Shown piece after piece: positions 24,296-34,808 of a stretch of 64,000 nucleotides of DNA. The notes below the pieces were generated by a model. It had not been told where the DNA came from. It was given only the letters and a program-made list of their open reading frames with translations, and ran no database searches. The position numbers and the translations under genes are program-made. Where the stretch lies: NCBI RefSeq assembly GCF_000276665.1, contig NW_004955465.1, positions 6,591,070 to 6,655,069 on the forward strand, written 5' to 3'. Position 1 is the stretch's first letter; each line of letters opens with the position of its first letter. The DNA is from Chinchilla lanigera (taxonomy: Eukaryota; Chordata; Mammalia; Rodentia; Chinchillidae).

Positions 24296-25139
24296 AATCA
24301 TTTATCAACTATAGCCAGAAAGGAAGGAAGAGCGATCAGAAGCCTCAGAAGCACTGTAGAAATATCACCTTTATTTAAACCACTCTTGAAGTGAAAATAA
24401 AAGCACACAGGCTTCAAATCTGGTCAAAGAAATGTCAAGAAAGACTAAAAATGTTTAAATATAATCAAACAGTGAACTTACTTGGTGAAATCTTATTGTT
24501 ATTACAGCAGAACTGGTAACTTCAGACATTCTGCTGTGATAAACAGATTTGTGAATGTTCATTTTCCATGAGCCAAAATAAACATCTCTTCTTTAAAAAA
24601 AATTTTCATTCCTTAGGGAAAATGATGGGCCACTCAAGATACAGATGCTGGACAGTGAAAGTGTGTTAAGTGGAATGATCAAGGAATAGATTATATTTGA
24701 ATGAGGTTTTTTTTTTTTTTTTTTGGTAAAAAGTTTCAATCTTTCTTAAAGAATAGCTTTCTAAAAGATAGCAGAGGTATGTCTATTTCAGGACACACAG
24801 AATTAAACAGTCAGAAAATTGCTTTGATATTCAAGTATTAGTGTCATGAAACTACCTAATATTCACTGAATACCCAACAGATATACACCTATATGGTGTG
24901 TGTATATACAGTAAATAGATACATGTTCAGCACTTATTGTTCATATATTGTGCGATATATAATCCATTTATGTAAACTCAACGATCTCAGTAGGGAGCTG
25001 CATGGAAGGTCATAGAATATTTATCTTTTAAGTACAGTTAAATGTGTTAAGATCCCTGAGTGTTCCCAAAGAATATTTTCTTCTGATTTGTTTTTCCCCT
25101 TAAAATATCTTCGTTGTAGATAACAGAAAAAAAGATGTT

Positions 25140-25206
25140 TGTGTCACACTAGGGATCAAACCAGGGCTCTGAGCATGCTAGTCAGAGCTCTACCCTCAGC
25201 TCCTGA
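25140..25206 (-). repeat. ID SINE (antisense)
   Basis: 'cactagggatcaaaccaggg' and 'gctctaccctcagctcctga' mark an antisense ID copy. Confidence 0.75.
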
Positions 25207-25239
25207 AATTTTTTTTTCTCCTTTTTTATAGAAATATTT

Positions 25240-25365
25240 TAAGGGCCAGATGCAGTGCTGTGCACCTATAATCTCAGCTACTTGGGAGGCTGAAGAAGCA
25301 CCACCTGGGGAGTGTAGGCCAACTTAAGCAACACAGTGAGACACAGGAGGAAGGGCAAGGTGGGA
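25240..25365 (+). repeat. B1-type SINE
   Basis: 'gggccagatgcagtgctgtg', 'ctcagctacttgggaggctg' and 'aagcaacacagtgagacaca' match a diverged B1. Confidence 0.75.
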
Positions 25366-26612
25366 AGCAGGGAAGACAGAAGTAGAAAGATGGATGGAAG
25401 GGAGAGTGAAGGAAATACCTCAAGGGAAACAAATGTTCACAGTCCTGGGCAGGGTGACCCATAGATTTTTTCCTACAATGAATTTCCTGCCAGTGAACTG
25501 GCGTGCTACCCTCCTTCTGCAGGGGAACTAGGTGGCAGGGCAAACAAACACCAGGTGATTAAGAGAGGCATTTGAGATGGGACTGGCTGAATCTTTTGAG
25601 CGCTCAGCTCCCACCTTGAGAAGCAGCAAGATCAGAACTAGTGATAGGGCATCCTCAGGAACTCAGCACTGGATGTGACAGAAGTTCACAGGCCCTTCCT
25701 TTTGCGGGGCAAAGGGCAAAGAAACGACTGTCCTCAGCTCTTAGGGTCACTGTCCTACCTCTGCTTCTCCTGTTTAATGCTGGCCACCTGTTCCAGACAC
25801 CCAAGTTCAGTTGTGCATGCCAAGGGCTGGCTTAGCCTGAGCATCTGAGAGTAGCATGCTAAATTCAGAGTCTCCATGGTCTCATTTGTCATGGCGTAGG
25901 TCACATTTCTGTGCAGCTAAGATTTTCTTCAAGCATAATAGGAACACATAAGCCTCTGTTCTTGAAGACTGTCTGTTATCCAGTGGCATCCTCGGGGCCT
26001 CAGACTCCTATACTTAGCAGTGGTAAAAATCCTGCTCACTGTATTAGGAAACAAAGCCTGTTGTAAAACAACTCGATGTTCCAGGGATTCCCTCCCTCAC
26101 CCGCACCTTTCGAAAGGCAGCTGAAATAAGAACACATCCCTGCCTTTTGCAAAATAACTTAGAAGTTGGGTGTGAAGGCTTGATGCCACCAGGGTCTTCA
26201 GCATGTCCTCAAGCCTAACACCCGCCCACAGCTGTCTTTATAATTTAAAAAGCCTATGATCTGCAAAAGTAGAAGCAAAGTGGAAACTGATTTCCCTTTT
26301 TCCCAAGGCAATTACGGTCTGCATAGAAATTGTTAAAAATACCAGCTTTGGAGACAGGATTTATTCGAAATGATATGTTTCCGTACCGTCTTCCAAATAT
26401 CATTGTGTGTTAACTCTGTGGCCTAGCGCTTTCTGGAATTTTGCAAATTGCAAAGCTCAGTGCCCTGTTTCCTACAGTAAGCTCCCCCTGAGGGTGTGCT
26501 CTGGCTCAGTTTCCCAAGTTTGTTTTGGAAGACAAGCACTGCTCAATCCAAATTTTCAACGTGGGAGCAGCTGATAAAGAGTTCTGGGAAGTGAGAGGAT
26601 GGAGCCACAGCG

Positions 26613-26629
26613 ACGTTTCCATGAAACGT
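26613..26629. promoter_or_regulatory. Perfect CpG-containing inverted repeat
   Basis: The 17-bp sequence acgtttccatgaaacgt is a perfect 7+7 inverted repeat around a CAT spacer, with a CpG in each arm. It sits in a repeat-poor intron block. A dimeric transcription-factor site is possible, but no factor can be named from sequence alone. Confidence 0.4.
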
Positions 26630-26994
26630 GTTTCGTACTTGATGGCAACTTACTACTGTGCTCAGGACCTAAGCTGTGGTCAGAAAGGTTTGGGATGAAG
26701 GATGTTTAAACTTCAGAAACATAAGAACCCGCAGACAGGGAAGTGGCAATTTAAAAAAAACTATAGCAGATACTATAGCAGTAATACATTAAAAAGGTTT
26801 CTCACCCAAACTTTCTTAAAAATGAATTGTAATTAACATCACTTTCTTCCCCCTATTTACCAAAATACTTTTAAAAAGGCGTGTTATGCCGGTCTGTAGT
26901 TAAGCATACTGTGGAGGACCACCTAGGTGACTCTCCTTAAAAGCAAAGCAATTGCCTCCATTTTTGCTGAGCCTGATCCTATTTCCAAGTATTG

Positions 26995-27025
26995 ATATGT
27001 ACAGAGCTGGCTAGCTTGTACATAT
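26995..27025. repeat. Hairpin-forming inverted repeat
   Basis: The arms atatgtaca and tgtacatat are perfect complements. They are extended by AGCT/AGCT pairing after a one-base bulge, around a GGCT loop. This gives 13 base pairs in 31 bases. It lies in the same repeat-poor block as the palindromes at 26613 and 26920. Confidence 0.8.
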
Positions 27026-27361
27026 TGGCTTTAAGCAATGCATATCTAGCCAAGGTGCTGCCCGTAATCTTTGGAGATGGCAGGTGTGTTTCTCTGGACC
27101 CTTGAATGAGCCAGGATGAAATAGGCTGGGATCAAGGCTTGGGATAGAGGTTATGACATCTTGGGGCTTCAAAGATTACACATCAGAGCTGAAACACAGA
27201 CCCCAAAACATCAGATACTATCTCAATTGTGTTATGCAGATTACTCTTTCTGCATATCCTTTACTCTGTAAATGGCACAGGTGATTTCAGGCCTCCTACC
27301 TAGCCCAGTTCATGACACTCACCTACTTCCCACAGTTTTCATAGTCACTCATCCTCAAGCC

Positions 27362-27405
27362 ACTCCCTTCTTGATGAATGAATAAAATAATGAATGAATA
27401 AAAAC
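27362..27405 (+). repeat. (GAAT)n-like microsatellite
   Basis: Imperfect GAAT/AATAA repeats (gatgaatgaataaaataatg and following). Confidence 0.7.
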
Positions 27406-27636
27406 TGGGTTTGGGCTTGGGTCGAGGCCTTTGTTCCGGATAGCCATCATCTTGGCTGGACTTAGGACTCCTTGGCTCCCCATAACTACAAATATACCTT
27501 AGAGTTTTTATTCTCGCCACAGGTTGCACTGAAAGTGGTAGATTAAAATTAACTTGCTAAAATTCCAGTAACTTTTCATGGGATTACAAATACAAACTTC
27601 CTGGGCTGCAATGCGGACTGGGAAGGGCTCTGTACA

Positions 27637-27785
27637 GCATACACTGCAGTCCCACCTGCTTGAGAGGCTGAGGCAGGATGATTGTTTGAGTCCAAAAGTT
27701 CTGGGCCAAATGGAAGCACAAAAATCCCGTCTTAAAAAAAAACAAAACAAAAATAAAAACAAAAACCAAAAATCAACCAACCAAA
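27637..27785 (+). repeat. B1-type SINE
   Basis: 'cttgagaggctgaggcagga', 'tgtttgagtccaaaagttct' and a long A-rich tail fit a diverged B1. Confidence 0.7.
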
Positions 27786-28382
27786 GAAAAATCAAGTTTA
27801 AAAAAGTCATATAAAATTATTTACTACAGTTAAAGTATAAGAAATTGTTTTACTAGTGCTGCAGAGTAAATATCCACATGACTATCTATAATGTAATTTA
27901 ATACGCTACCTCATTCTGTGATACCGACTTTACTAATACAACAACGCTACTGCAAGTTCTCTTATAAAAATATGAAGGAAGCTCTATGAGAAGCTAGACA
28001 GGCAGAAACAAGGGTAACAGAGGCATGCTCACAACATGACCAGTGGCCAAGAGGAAGTAAAGGGAGGGCTTTATCAGGAATACGAAAGAATATCCTGAAA
28101 CTTGAGAAGGACAGAGTTACTGATACCCACGTTGTGAGATACGTCACGAGGGCTTCTGGTTCCTAGCAACAGAAATTTGGAGGTAAATCCCGGATCTACC
28201 CCATACAGCCAGGCCTGGGCATATCCACAAGAACATGTACACACTGAGGTGAGCATCACGCACTTCCACAGATGGGGCCTTCAGCACAGAACTGTGCAGA
28301 CAGGGAGGCAAAAGCGAGCTATGTGGTTCCAAATGACACTGTCTGGACTGTGGAATCAAGCCCTTGAGATGAAGATCTGCAT

Positions 28383-28460
28383 TCTTCTGTGGTCCAGGGT
28401 CTGAATGCAGGCTCTCACACCCACTGAGTGTGTGCACTCCTGAGCTGCTTCCCAGTCCCA
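28383..28460 (-). repeat. ID SINE (antisense, degraded)
   Basis: 'ccagggtctgaatgcaggct' and 'gagctgcttcccagtccca' recall antisense ID landmarks. Confidence 0.55.
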
Positions 28461-29324
28461 GACCGGGAAGTCTGGGAACCTACACTATAGGGAATCGGTC
28501 AATCGCAAAGGCGCTATGCAATCTGTATTCCGGGAGGAAACTGCAAATCAGAGCTTGGAGCCATGTCAAGAGACTGCACGCTTGAGGGGGGCCCAGCTCA
28601 GGCCCCACATGGAAAACCCCAGCTGCCTCTGCAGGTGCGCACAGGAGTGGGCAGGGTTTCTCTGTTTGCTCAGCTCAGCACTGGCCCTTCAGCTGCCACG
28701 AAGGACTCGTCCTGGGTGCTACTCTGACCCAGAGGTGCTGGTGAGCACCAGCTGGGGGAAACTGTAAAGAGAACCCATCCTAGAGCCGCCTGATGCCCTT
28801 CCCTGTTCACCAGAACCTGGCTGCAGGGCTCTTCCCAGCTCCCACCCGCACATCCTAGGGCGCGTTTGGCTCCTGACTAAGGGAACACAGGCCTGCGGCT
28901 GGTGCAATCACAGCGCACCGCCCGAGCGCCAGGCTCTGCACCAGATCTTCTGCACAAAGAAATCCAACTCTACTCTCGCTGTTACGTTTTTGTGCTTTCG
29001 TATTTTTATAATTTTGTCTCAAAGATAACAGCTTTGCTGAGAAATAAAGGCGGTAATGACTTTACTGTGATTAATAAAAACCCAAATGTCCTTTTAAACT
29101 ATCATTTGCAATTTTATGTAGAAAAGAAAAAAACGTGATAACCCTGTTATTCTAAAGAAATTTTTTGCCACTTAAATCACAAATTTAGTATACCAACAAC
29201 AAGCAAATAAATTAATAAAACACACACCCAGTTTATTTTCTGGCATTACATGAATGTTTACTCAGTATTTTCCCTCCCCGGCATATAAAACAATAATAAT
29301 ATAAATAACCATTTATTCATGTGT

Positions 29325-29485
29325 ACCATTTAACAAACATTACCCTAAGTACTTGGCAAGTATTAATTCATTCACTGCCACAACATTCCCCATGAGGTAG
29401 GTACAGCCAATTCCACCTTTGACAGATGAAGTAACCAAGATACAGAAAGGTCAGGTAATTGATCTAGGACCACACAGCTAGTACT
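29325..29485 (+). repeat. MIR SINE
   Basis: A long MIR match: 'taccctaagtacttggcaag', 'catgaggtaggtacagccaa', 'tgacagatgaagtaaccaag' and 'ggaccacacagctagtactg' occur in the right order. Confidence 0.85.
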
Positions 29486-30107
29486 GGGAACACTTTTTAC
29501 AGATCCTAACCATGTGCTCTCAGCTCTAAAAATGGAGACTCAGAGAAACCTCCACCCGATGTATCAATAATACACTTCAAGCTTTCAGAACACTTTCATA
29601 AACATTTTTCCATTTGGACCCAATTCTAACTGAGGTATAACTAAACCATTTTGTTAGAGGTTTGAAAAATTACAGATATTTTCACAATTCTGCAGAATTA
29701 ACAAGAGGATTAAGCCCCCAACAATTTAGTCCTTTCCTCCCAATCAAGATGCCTTGCAATAAATAAAACCTGTATAAAAGCAAAAAGTATTAAATATCCC
29801 TAAGGCTAACTCAAATATACAGTGTTCACAAATGAGAAATGTATCTTCAGATAATACCAAGAGCTATACTATAAAAAAATCAAGATCATTTCTAAGTCTC
29901 TGCAAGCATATTCAAACAACATCCAATAAAATTTGGTTAAAATGGTTGTTCCCCAAAGCTATTCTGTGCTCACTACAGAGCAGGAGACCATGCTATCAAG
30001 AAGACAGAGACAGTTTAATATTGCAAACAACATTATAAGACAGCATGAAACTGTGCTTTTTTCCCCACATGCAGAGTGACACAGAAGCTCTATCTGTTGT
30101 GGCTCAC

Positions 30108-30215
30108 ATACTCGTCAAAAGAGTGGCCTCTGAAGCCAGACAGCCTATGTTCATCTCTCAGTACTGCACACTACTTGATCCCTTCCTCATCTGCAAAATG
30201 GGTGTTAATTTTATA
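30108..30215 (+). repeat. MIR-like remnant
   Basis: 'gtggcctctgaagccagaca' and 'cctcatctgcaaaatgggtg' are typical MIR segments. It abuts the LINE-1 remnant. Confidence 0.7.
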
Positions 30216-30227
30216 AATTAAGCTTCA

Positions 30228-32110
30228 AGGTAGAGTACATAAAAATAAATGCAGATCAGTAAGGACTTGCACAACGCTGTAAACCGACTTGATCTAATAG
30301 CACATCTGTTCACTCTACCCAACAAGAGCAGAACATACTTGCTTCTCAAACAGATGTGGATCACTGCCCAGGGTAGACCACAGGCTGGGTGACAAAATGG
30401 GCCTCAGTAAATGTGGAAGGACTGAAACTACACCAAGTACGTCCTCTGACTCTAATGGAATGAAACTGGAGATCAGTGACAGGAAGAAATATGGAGCCAC
30501 AAATCTGTAGGAATTGAACAACACAATCCTAAACAATCAATGGCTCAAAGAAATCACAAAGGAAGTTAGATACACTGAATGAATGAAAAAGAAAAAAACA
30601 AGGCTGGGGCTGGGCATGGTGGTGCACACCTATAATCCCAGCACTTGGAAGTCTGAAACAGGAGGATCACTGTGAGTTAGAGGCCAGCCTGGGCTATATA
30701 CTGAGTTCAAGGTCAGCCTAAATTACAGAACGACACCCTGTCTCAAGAAACAAAACAAAACACCAGGGCTGGGTTATAGTTCAGTGGTAGAACATCTGCT
30801 TAGCAAGTAAAAGGCCCTCAGTTCATTTTCCAGCACCACAGAAAAGGGGAAAATAGCATACAAAAAGTGACAGAATAAAGCTCAATATGCAGCTATAAAT
30901 ACTGGTATTAAAAAAAGAAATGCTGGTTTTTGAATTAATAATTCCATCTTGTACAAGACTGGAAAAAGAAAACTTTAAAGCAAGCAGAACTAGGCAGTAA
31001 TGTTTAGTACAGAAAACTAACAGAATAGAGAACAGAAAAACAGAAAAATCAATGAAAGCAAACACCAATTCTTTGAAGGATCAATAAAATTGATGCATGT
31101 TTATTAGCTAAATGCACTAAGGGACAAAAGAAAAGAATCAAATTACTAAAATTCACGAATAGAAGACAGGGCATTACCATTGAATTTATGGAATAGCAAT
31201 AATTACAGGGGGGCACTATGAACACCTGTATGTCACACAATTCGATCACCTAAATGAAATGGCCAAAATTCTTAGAAAGACACATACGACTTTGAGAAGA
31301 AATAGAAAATTTGGAGAGACCTGTAACAAGTAAAATGTTAGTTATTTAAAAACTATCTAGAGAGAAAATTTCACATGATTTTACGATGAGTTTAGCCATT
31401 TAAAGAACTAATACCAACTGTCACAAACTTCTCCAAAAAACAAAGGAGGGAATATTTCTGAGGTCATTCTGTGAGGCCAGTCTTATGAAATGAAAATAAA
31501 GATACAGGAAAACTACCTGAATATATTCACAAAAACCCTTTAACAAAATACAGCAAACCAAATCCATCAACATTTGAAAATTATTATACACTATAACCTA
31601 GTGATATTTATCTTGGAATAGGGTTGAACACCTAAAACAGAACAGAATAAAGACAAAAACTAATTTGACCATAGATGCAAAAAGTAGTCATTTGACAAAA
31701 TCCTATGTTCTTAATAAAAACATGCAACAAACTGTACCTAGAAAGGAACTCCCTACAAGTGGTAAAGGGCATTTATGAAAAACCAACAACTAACATATTT
31801 AATAAAGAAAGGCGGATTGCTTTCTTCCTAAGATTCGCAGTAAGACAAAAGTGTCCACATGCTTCACTTCAATTCAGCATTCTACTGAAGTCATGGTCTG
31901 GACAAAAGGAAAGAAACAACTGAATGACAGCCAGGTTGGACAGGAACAAGTCAAACTATATCCGCAAATGCAATAATGCTCTACATAGAGAATCTTAAGG
32001 AATCCACTACGTAACCATAAGAATGAATGGGGGGGTGGGAAGGAGAATAAAAAAGAATCAAGACATGTTAGACACATGTACTTACTCTCCAAGATGAATG
32101 TAAGTGAGGT
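30228..32110 (+). repeat. Decayed LINE-1 ORF2 fragment
   Basis: From about 30240 the plus strand follows the LINE-1 ORF2 coding pattern. Recognisable pieces include 'gatcagtaaggacttgcaca', 'ggaatgaaactggagatcag', 'aattgaacaacacaatccta', 'atcaataaaattgatgcatg' and 'gaagaaatagaaaatttgga'. A reverse-transcriptase-region stretch lies around 31500-32000. Many stops and frameshifts break the frame, so it is a dead 5'-truncated copy. A B1-dID SINE (30604-30845) interrupts it. The 3' end dissolves near 32100, where an antisense B1 fragment begins. It lies antisense to RREB1. Confidence 0.85.
30604..30845 (+). repeat. B1-dID composite SINE inside LINE-1
   Basis: The B1 part is 'gctgggcatggtggtgcaca' to 'caccctgtctcaagaaacaa', with the internal duplication. 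It is joined to the dID part 'ggctgggttatagttcagtg' to 'attttccagcaccacagaaa'. It splits the LINE-1, so it is younger than the LINE-1. Confidence 0.9.
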
Positions 32111-32144
32111 CAGTTGAAGAGAACAAGATCAATATATCCTCTTT

Positions 32145-32212
32145 TGGTGAGGGTGTCTTTTTGAGACAGGGTTTCGCTATGCAGTCAGGCCAGCCTTAAA
32201 CTCTCAATGGTA
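32145..32212 (-). repeat. B1 fragment (antisense)
   Basis: 'gagacagggtttcgctatgc' and 'caggccagccttaaactctc' are antisense B1. The left monomer end is missing. Confidence 0.75.
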
Positions 32213-32804
32213 TATGAATTATATCTCAGAGAAGATGTAAAAAACTACAGAGCAAATAGGAAGTCCTTAGTCCAGTGCATGAACCATAGGGAGACCACTG
32301 ATGGTTATATAAATTGCACTGCCAGACATCCCTGATGCAGATGGTAACTACCTTTTATAAGTGTGCTTAATATGCTTATGTCTTGAATCACAGACAATAC
32401 CTTAAAATGGAAATTTTCCAGATAAGGAGTGAGTGACTAAGCCCAAGAGCAGAAATGTCCCATGAAGGATCCCAAGCAGTTAGTGGTCAGGGGAGAAATA
32501 GCCTTCAGGGGGTTCTTCTCACCAACACACCTGTGCCCTTTGCCCATTTTCCTAGGAGAGAAGAGGGAGACCACCCAAGAAGTGAACAGGTAAGCCCTCT
32601 AGGATCCAGTGTTGAGCAGGGTAAGCAGAATGGACAAAGGATGCTTTGGGGGGGTGCGAGGGGCAAGAAGAACAGGCCTAAACAGAGGGCATGGTGGTAC
32701 CAACTGGCCAACGTGGAGGTAAAACAGCCCAAAGCTAAAATGTGACGTAGCATAATGACACTACTCACACTTTCTTCTTTGCACCCAGAAACACTCAGAA
32801 GAGA

Positions 32805-32985
32805 AGAGGGGTCAGGTGTGGTGGCATATGCCCTGTGATCCCAGCACTCAGGAGGCTGAGACAGGAGAATCACCATAAGTTTGTGGCCAGCCTGGGCTAC
32901 ACAGTGGGTTCAAGGCCAGCTCAAACTACATAGCAAGAACTTGCCTTGATCCACTCCATGCCAAAAAAAAAAAAGAAAGAGGAGA
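32805..32985 (+). repeat. B1-type SINE with internal duplication
   Basis: 'gtcaggtgtggtggcatatg', 'cagcactcaggaggctgaga', the duplicated 'gccagcctgggctacacagt' / 'ggccagctcaaactacatag' pair, and an A-rich tail. Confidence 0.9.
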
Positions 32986-33149
32986 TGAGGGGGAAACAGA
33001 ATGATCAGGACTGAAATTTATCAGAGATTAAAAGTTCTTTAAATATTCACCCATTTCAAAAAGTCATACTATACCTCACTTCTAGAAGCTTACATTGAGA
33101 AATCCATAAGCTTTAAATTATTGCAGTATTACTTGGACATCAACCGTTA

Positions 33150-33330
33150 ACAGATAATATTTATTGAGTACTTACGATGTGCTGGGAATTGTGTGCTAAA
33201 TTCATTATATTCTTCTCCTAATCCCAACCTACAGAACAAACACACACTCACAGCTGAAACTTAAAATTTATAAGTGGCAGTAGAGATGTGAATTCCAATG
33301 CATAATTCCCAAATCAGGAAACTATTACTA
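33150..33330 (+). repeat. MIR-like remnant
   Basis: 'tattgagtacttacgatgtg' followed by 'ctgggaattgtgtgctaaat' and 'ctcctaatcccaacctacag' follow the MIR 5' core. Confidence 0.65.
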
Positions 33331-33464
33331 TACCAATTTGTCCCAAGTGTATTATCACTGGCTCATAAAATGAATTTTAAGTGAAGTAAACTGGACCATC
33401 TTTGTATTTATACATAATGATATATAGTTAGCATGTCAATTATAAATTAGTTACATAAGGTTTC

Positions 33465-33622
33465 CTTTTCTATTTGACTTTTGAGTCAGCATCTCACTAT
33501 GAAGTTCAGGCTGACTTTGGACTCACTACGTAGCCCAGGCTGGTCCTGAACTTGCAGTGATCCTCCTGCCTCATCCTCCTAAGTGCTGGGATTACAGATG
33601 CGTGCTACCACACCTAGCTGTA
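33465..33622 (-). repeat. B1-type SINE with internal duplication (antisense)
   Basis: 'gagtcagcatctcactatga', the duplicated 'caggctgactttggactcac' / 'caggctggtcctgaacttgc' pair, and 'cgtgctaccacacctagct'. Confidence 0.9.
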
Positions 33623-33719
33623 AGGTTTCTTTATATATTTAAAAATTGCTCAACTTTTTTCTGAGAAGGTGAAATTTTGAGTCTTTTTTTTTTTTCTCTT
33701 TTCCTATAGTTTCTTTCTT

Positions 33720-33802
33720 TCTTTTTTGTAGTGGGAATTGAACTCATAACCTTGCACCTGCTAGGCAGGAACTGTGCTGCTGAGCTATATCCCTGGCCCT
33801 CC
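33720..33802 (-). repeat. ID SINE (antisense)
   Basis: 'gtgggaattgaactcataac', 'cacctgctaggcaggaactg' and 'gctgagctatatccctggcc' form an antisense ID copy. Confidence 0.85.
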
Positions 33803-34644
33803 TATAGTTTCAATGTTCCTAAAATATTTGTATAAAAGGAAGTATCCTAAAATTCTTTGTTCTATATACATGCCTCTATTTGTTTAACTGAGTAACCAAT
33901 TTGAAGATAACAATATGTAATACAACCACCCTTGTTAATTTCCTATCACTGTGTCTGAAATTCTGTGATGCTTCTATTGTTTGGGTGTTGTTTTGTTTAT
34001 GTCTGCTTGTTTGTTAATGTGTTTTTGTTATTTTATCTTTAAAATAAAAAAAATTCTTTGTTCTAATCTCTTAAAACATAATATAATCACTCTAAAATAC
34101 TTTCTCATTGTTTTGGATAAATCATCGTGGATAAACACACTGTTTTCTGTCTCATCTCTAAATGAGCTTCTTTCTCAGAAAGACATTTCCTGCTGTCAGA
34201 TTTTCTTTTCTCCATTTTACCCTATCTTTTCTGAAGCTCCAGGACCGAGTCATTTAACTACTTACTCAAAGATTCCAGGATATTATCTTTTTGGTAAGGT
34301 CTGCAGAGAATCAGGTAGGCATACGAAAAAAAATTTTTAAACGACAGTGGAATGTAAGCGTCCCTCCCTGAAGGCGCCTCTGTGTGTGATAAGCTTCCCA
34401 CAGAAACTGCAGCCAGCAGGGGGTAATACCTGTTTCATCCCATAGAACCCTGAAGGGCCACAGACTCAGCCCAGGGATGTGTTTCCTGCCATCAGGTGCC
34501 CCCGAGAACCTGAGATGTTGTGAAGGGGAAAATAAAACCATCTCTGGACTTTCTCTACGAACTTGAGGACCCCGAAGCCGGCATGCAAGGCTTCCGTGGC
34601 TCAGGGGTGCCTGCCAGCTGGCAGGACAAGGGTGCCTTACCCAC

Positions 34645-34808
34645 CTGTGCATGTTCCCATTGGTGGTGAAGGACTGGCCACACACAGTGCACTTGTAAGG
34701 CCTCTCACCAGAGTGCACCAGCATGTGGCGGTCCAGGGAGCTGGCTGAGCTCAGTGACTTCCCACAGATGCTGCATGAGTGATCGGCTCCTCCAGTGTCC
34801 GTGTTATG
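34645..34808 (-). CDS. RREB1: RREB1 coding exon 3 (residues 88-142, zinc fingers 2-3)
   Basis: This 164-bp exon encodes codons 88-141 and two bases of codon 142. Its first residue, H88, is the last zinc ligand of finger 1. Finger 2 is complete, with C99, C102, H115 and H119. It is joined by the linker SGERP to finger 3, whose cysteines C127 and C130 are here and whose histidines are in exon 4. The acceptor is cctatag before 34808. The donor is cacag|gtgggt at 34645/34644. The sequence [19 protein letters not shown] and the spacing of the three fingers match RREB1 closely. Phase 0 in and phase 2 out agree with the neighbouring exons. Confidence 0.96.

Larger units (their letters stand above)
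13275..34644 (-). other. RREB1: RREB1 intron 3 (21.4 kb)
   Basis: This is the largest fully contained intron. It carries ID, B1 and B1-dID SINEs, several MIR-like remnants and a decayed LINE-1 at about 30.2-32.1 kb. A long repeat-poor block at about 25.4-27.3 kb contains notable inverted repeats. Unique DNA at about 14.5-17.7 kb, 18.6-21.0 kb and 22.0-25.1 kb shows no coding evidence. No other gene is supported. Confidence 0.85.
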
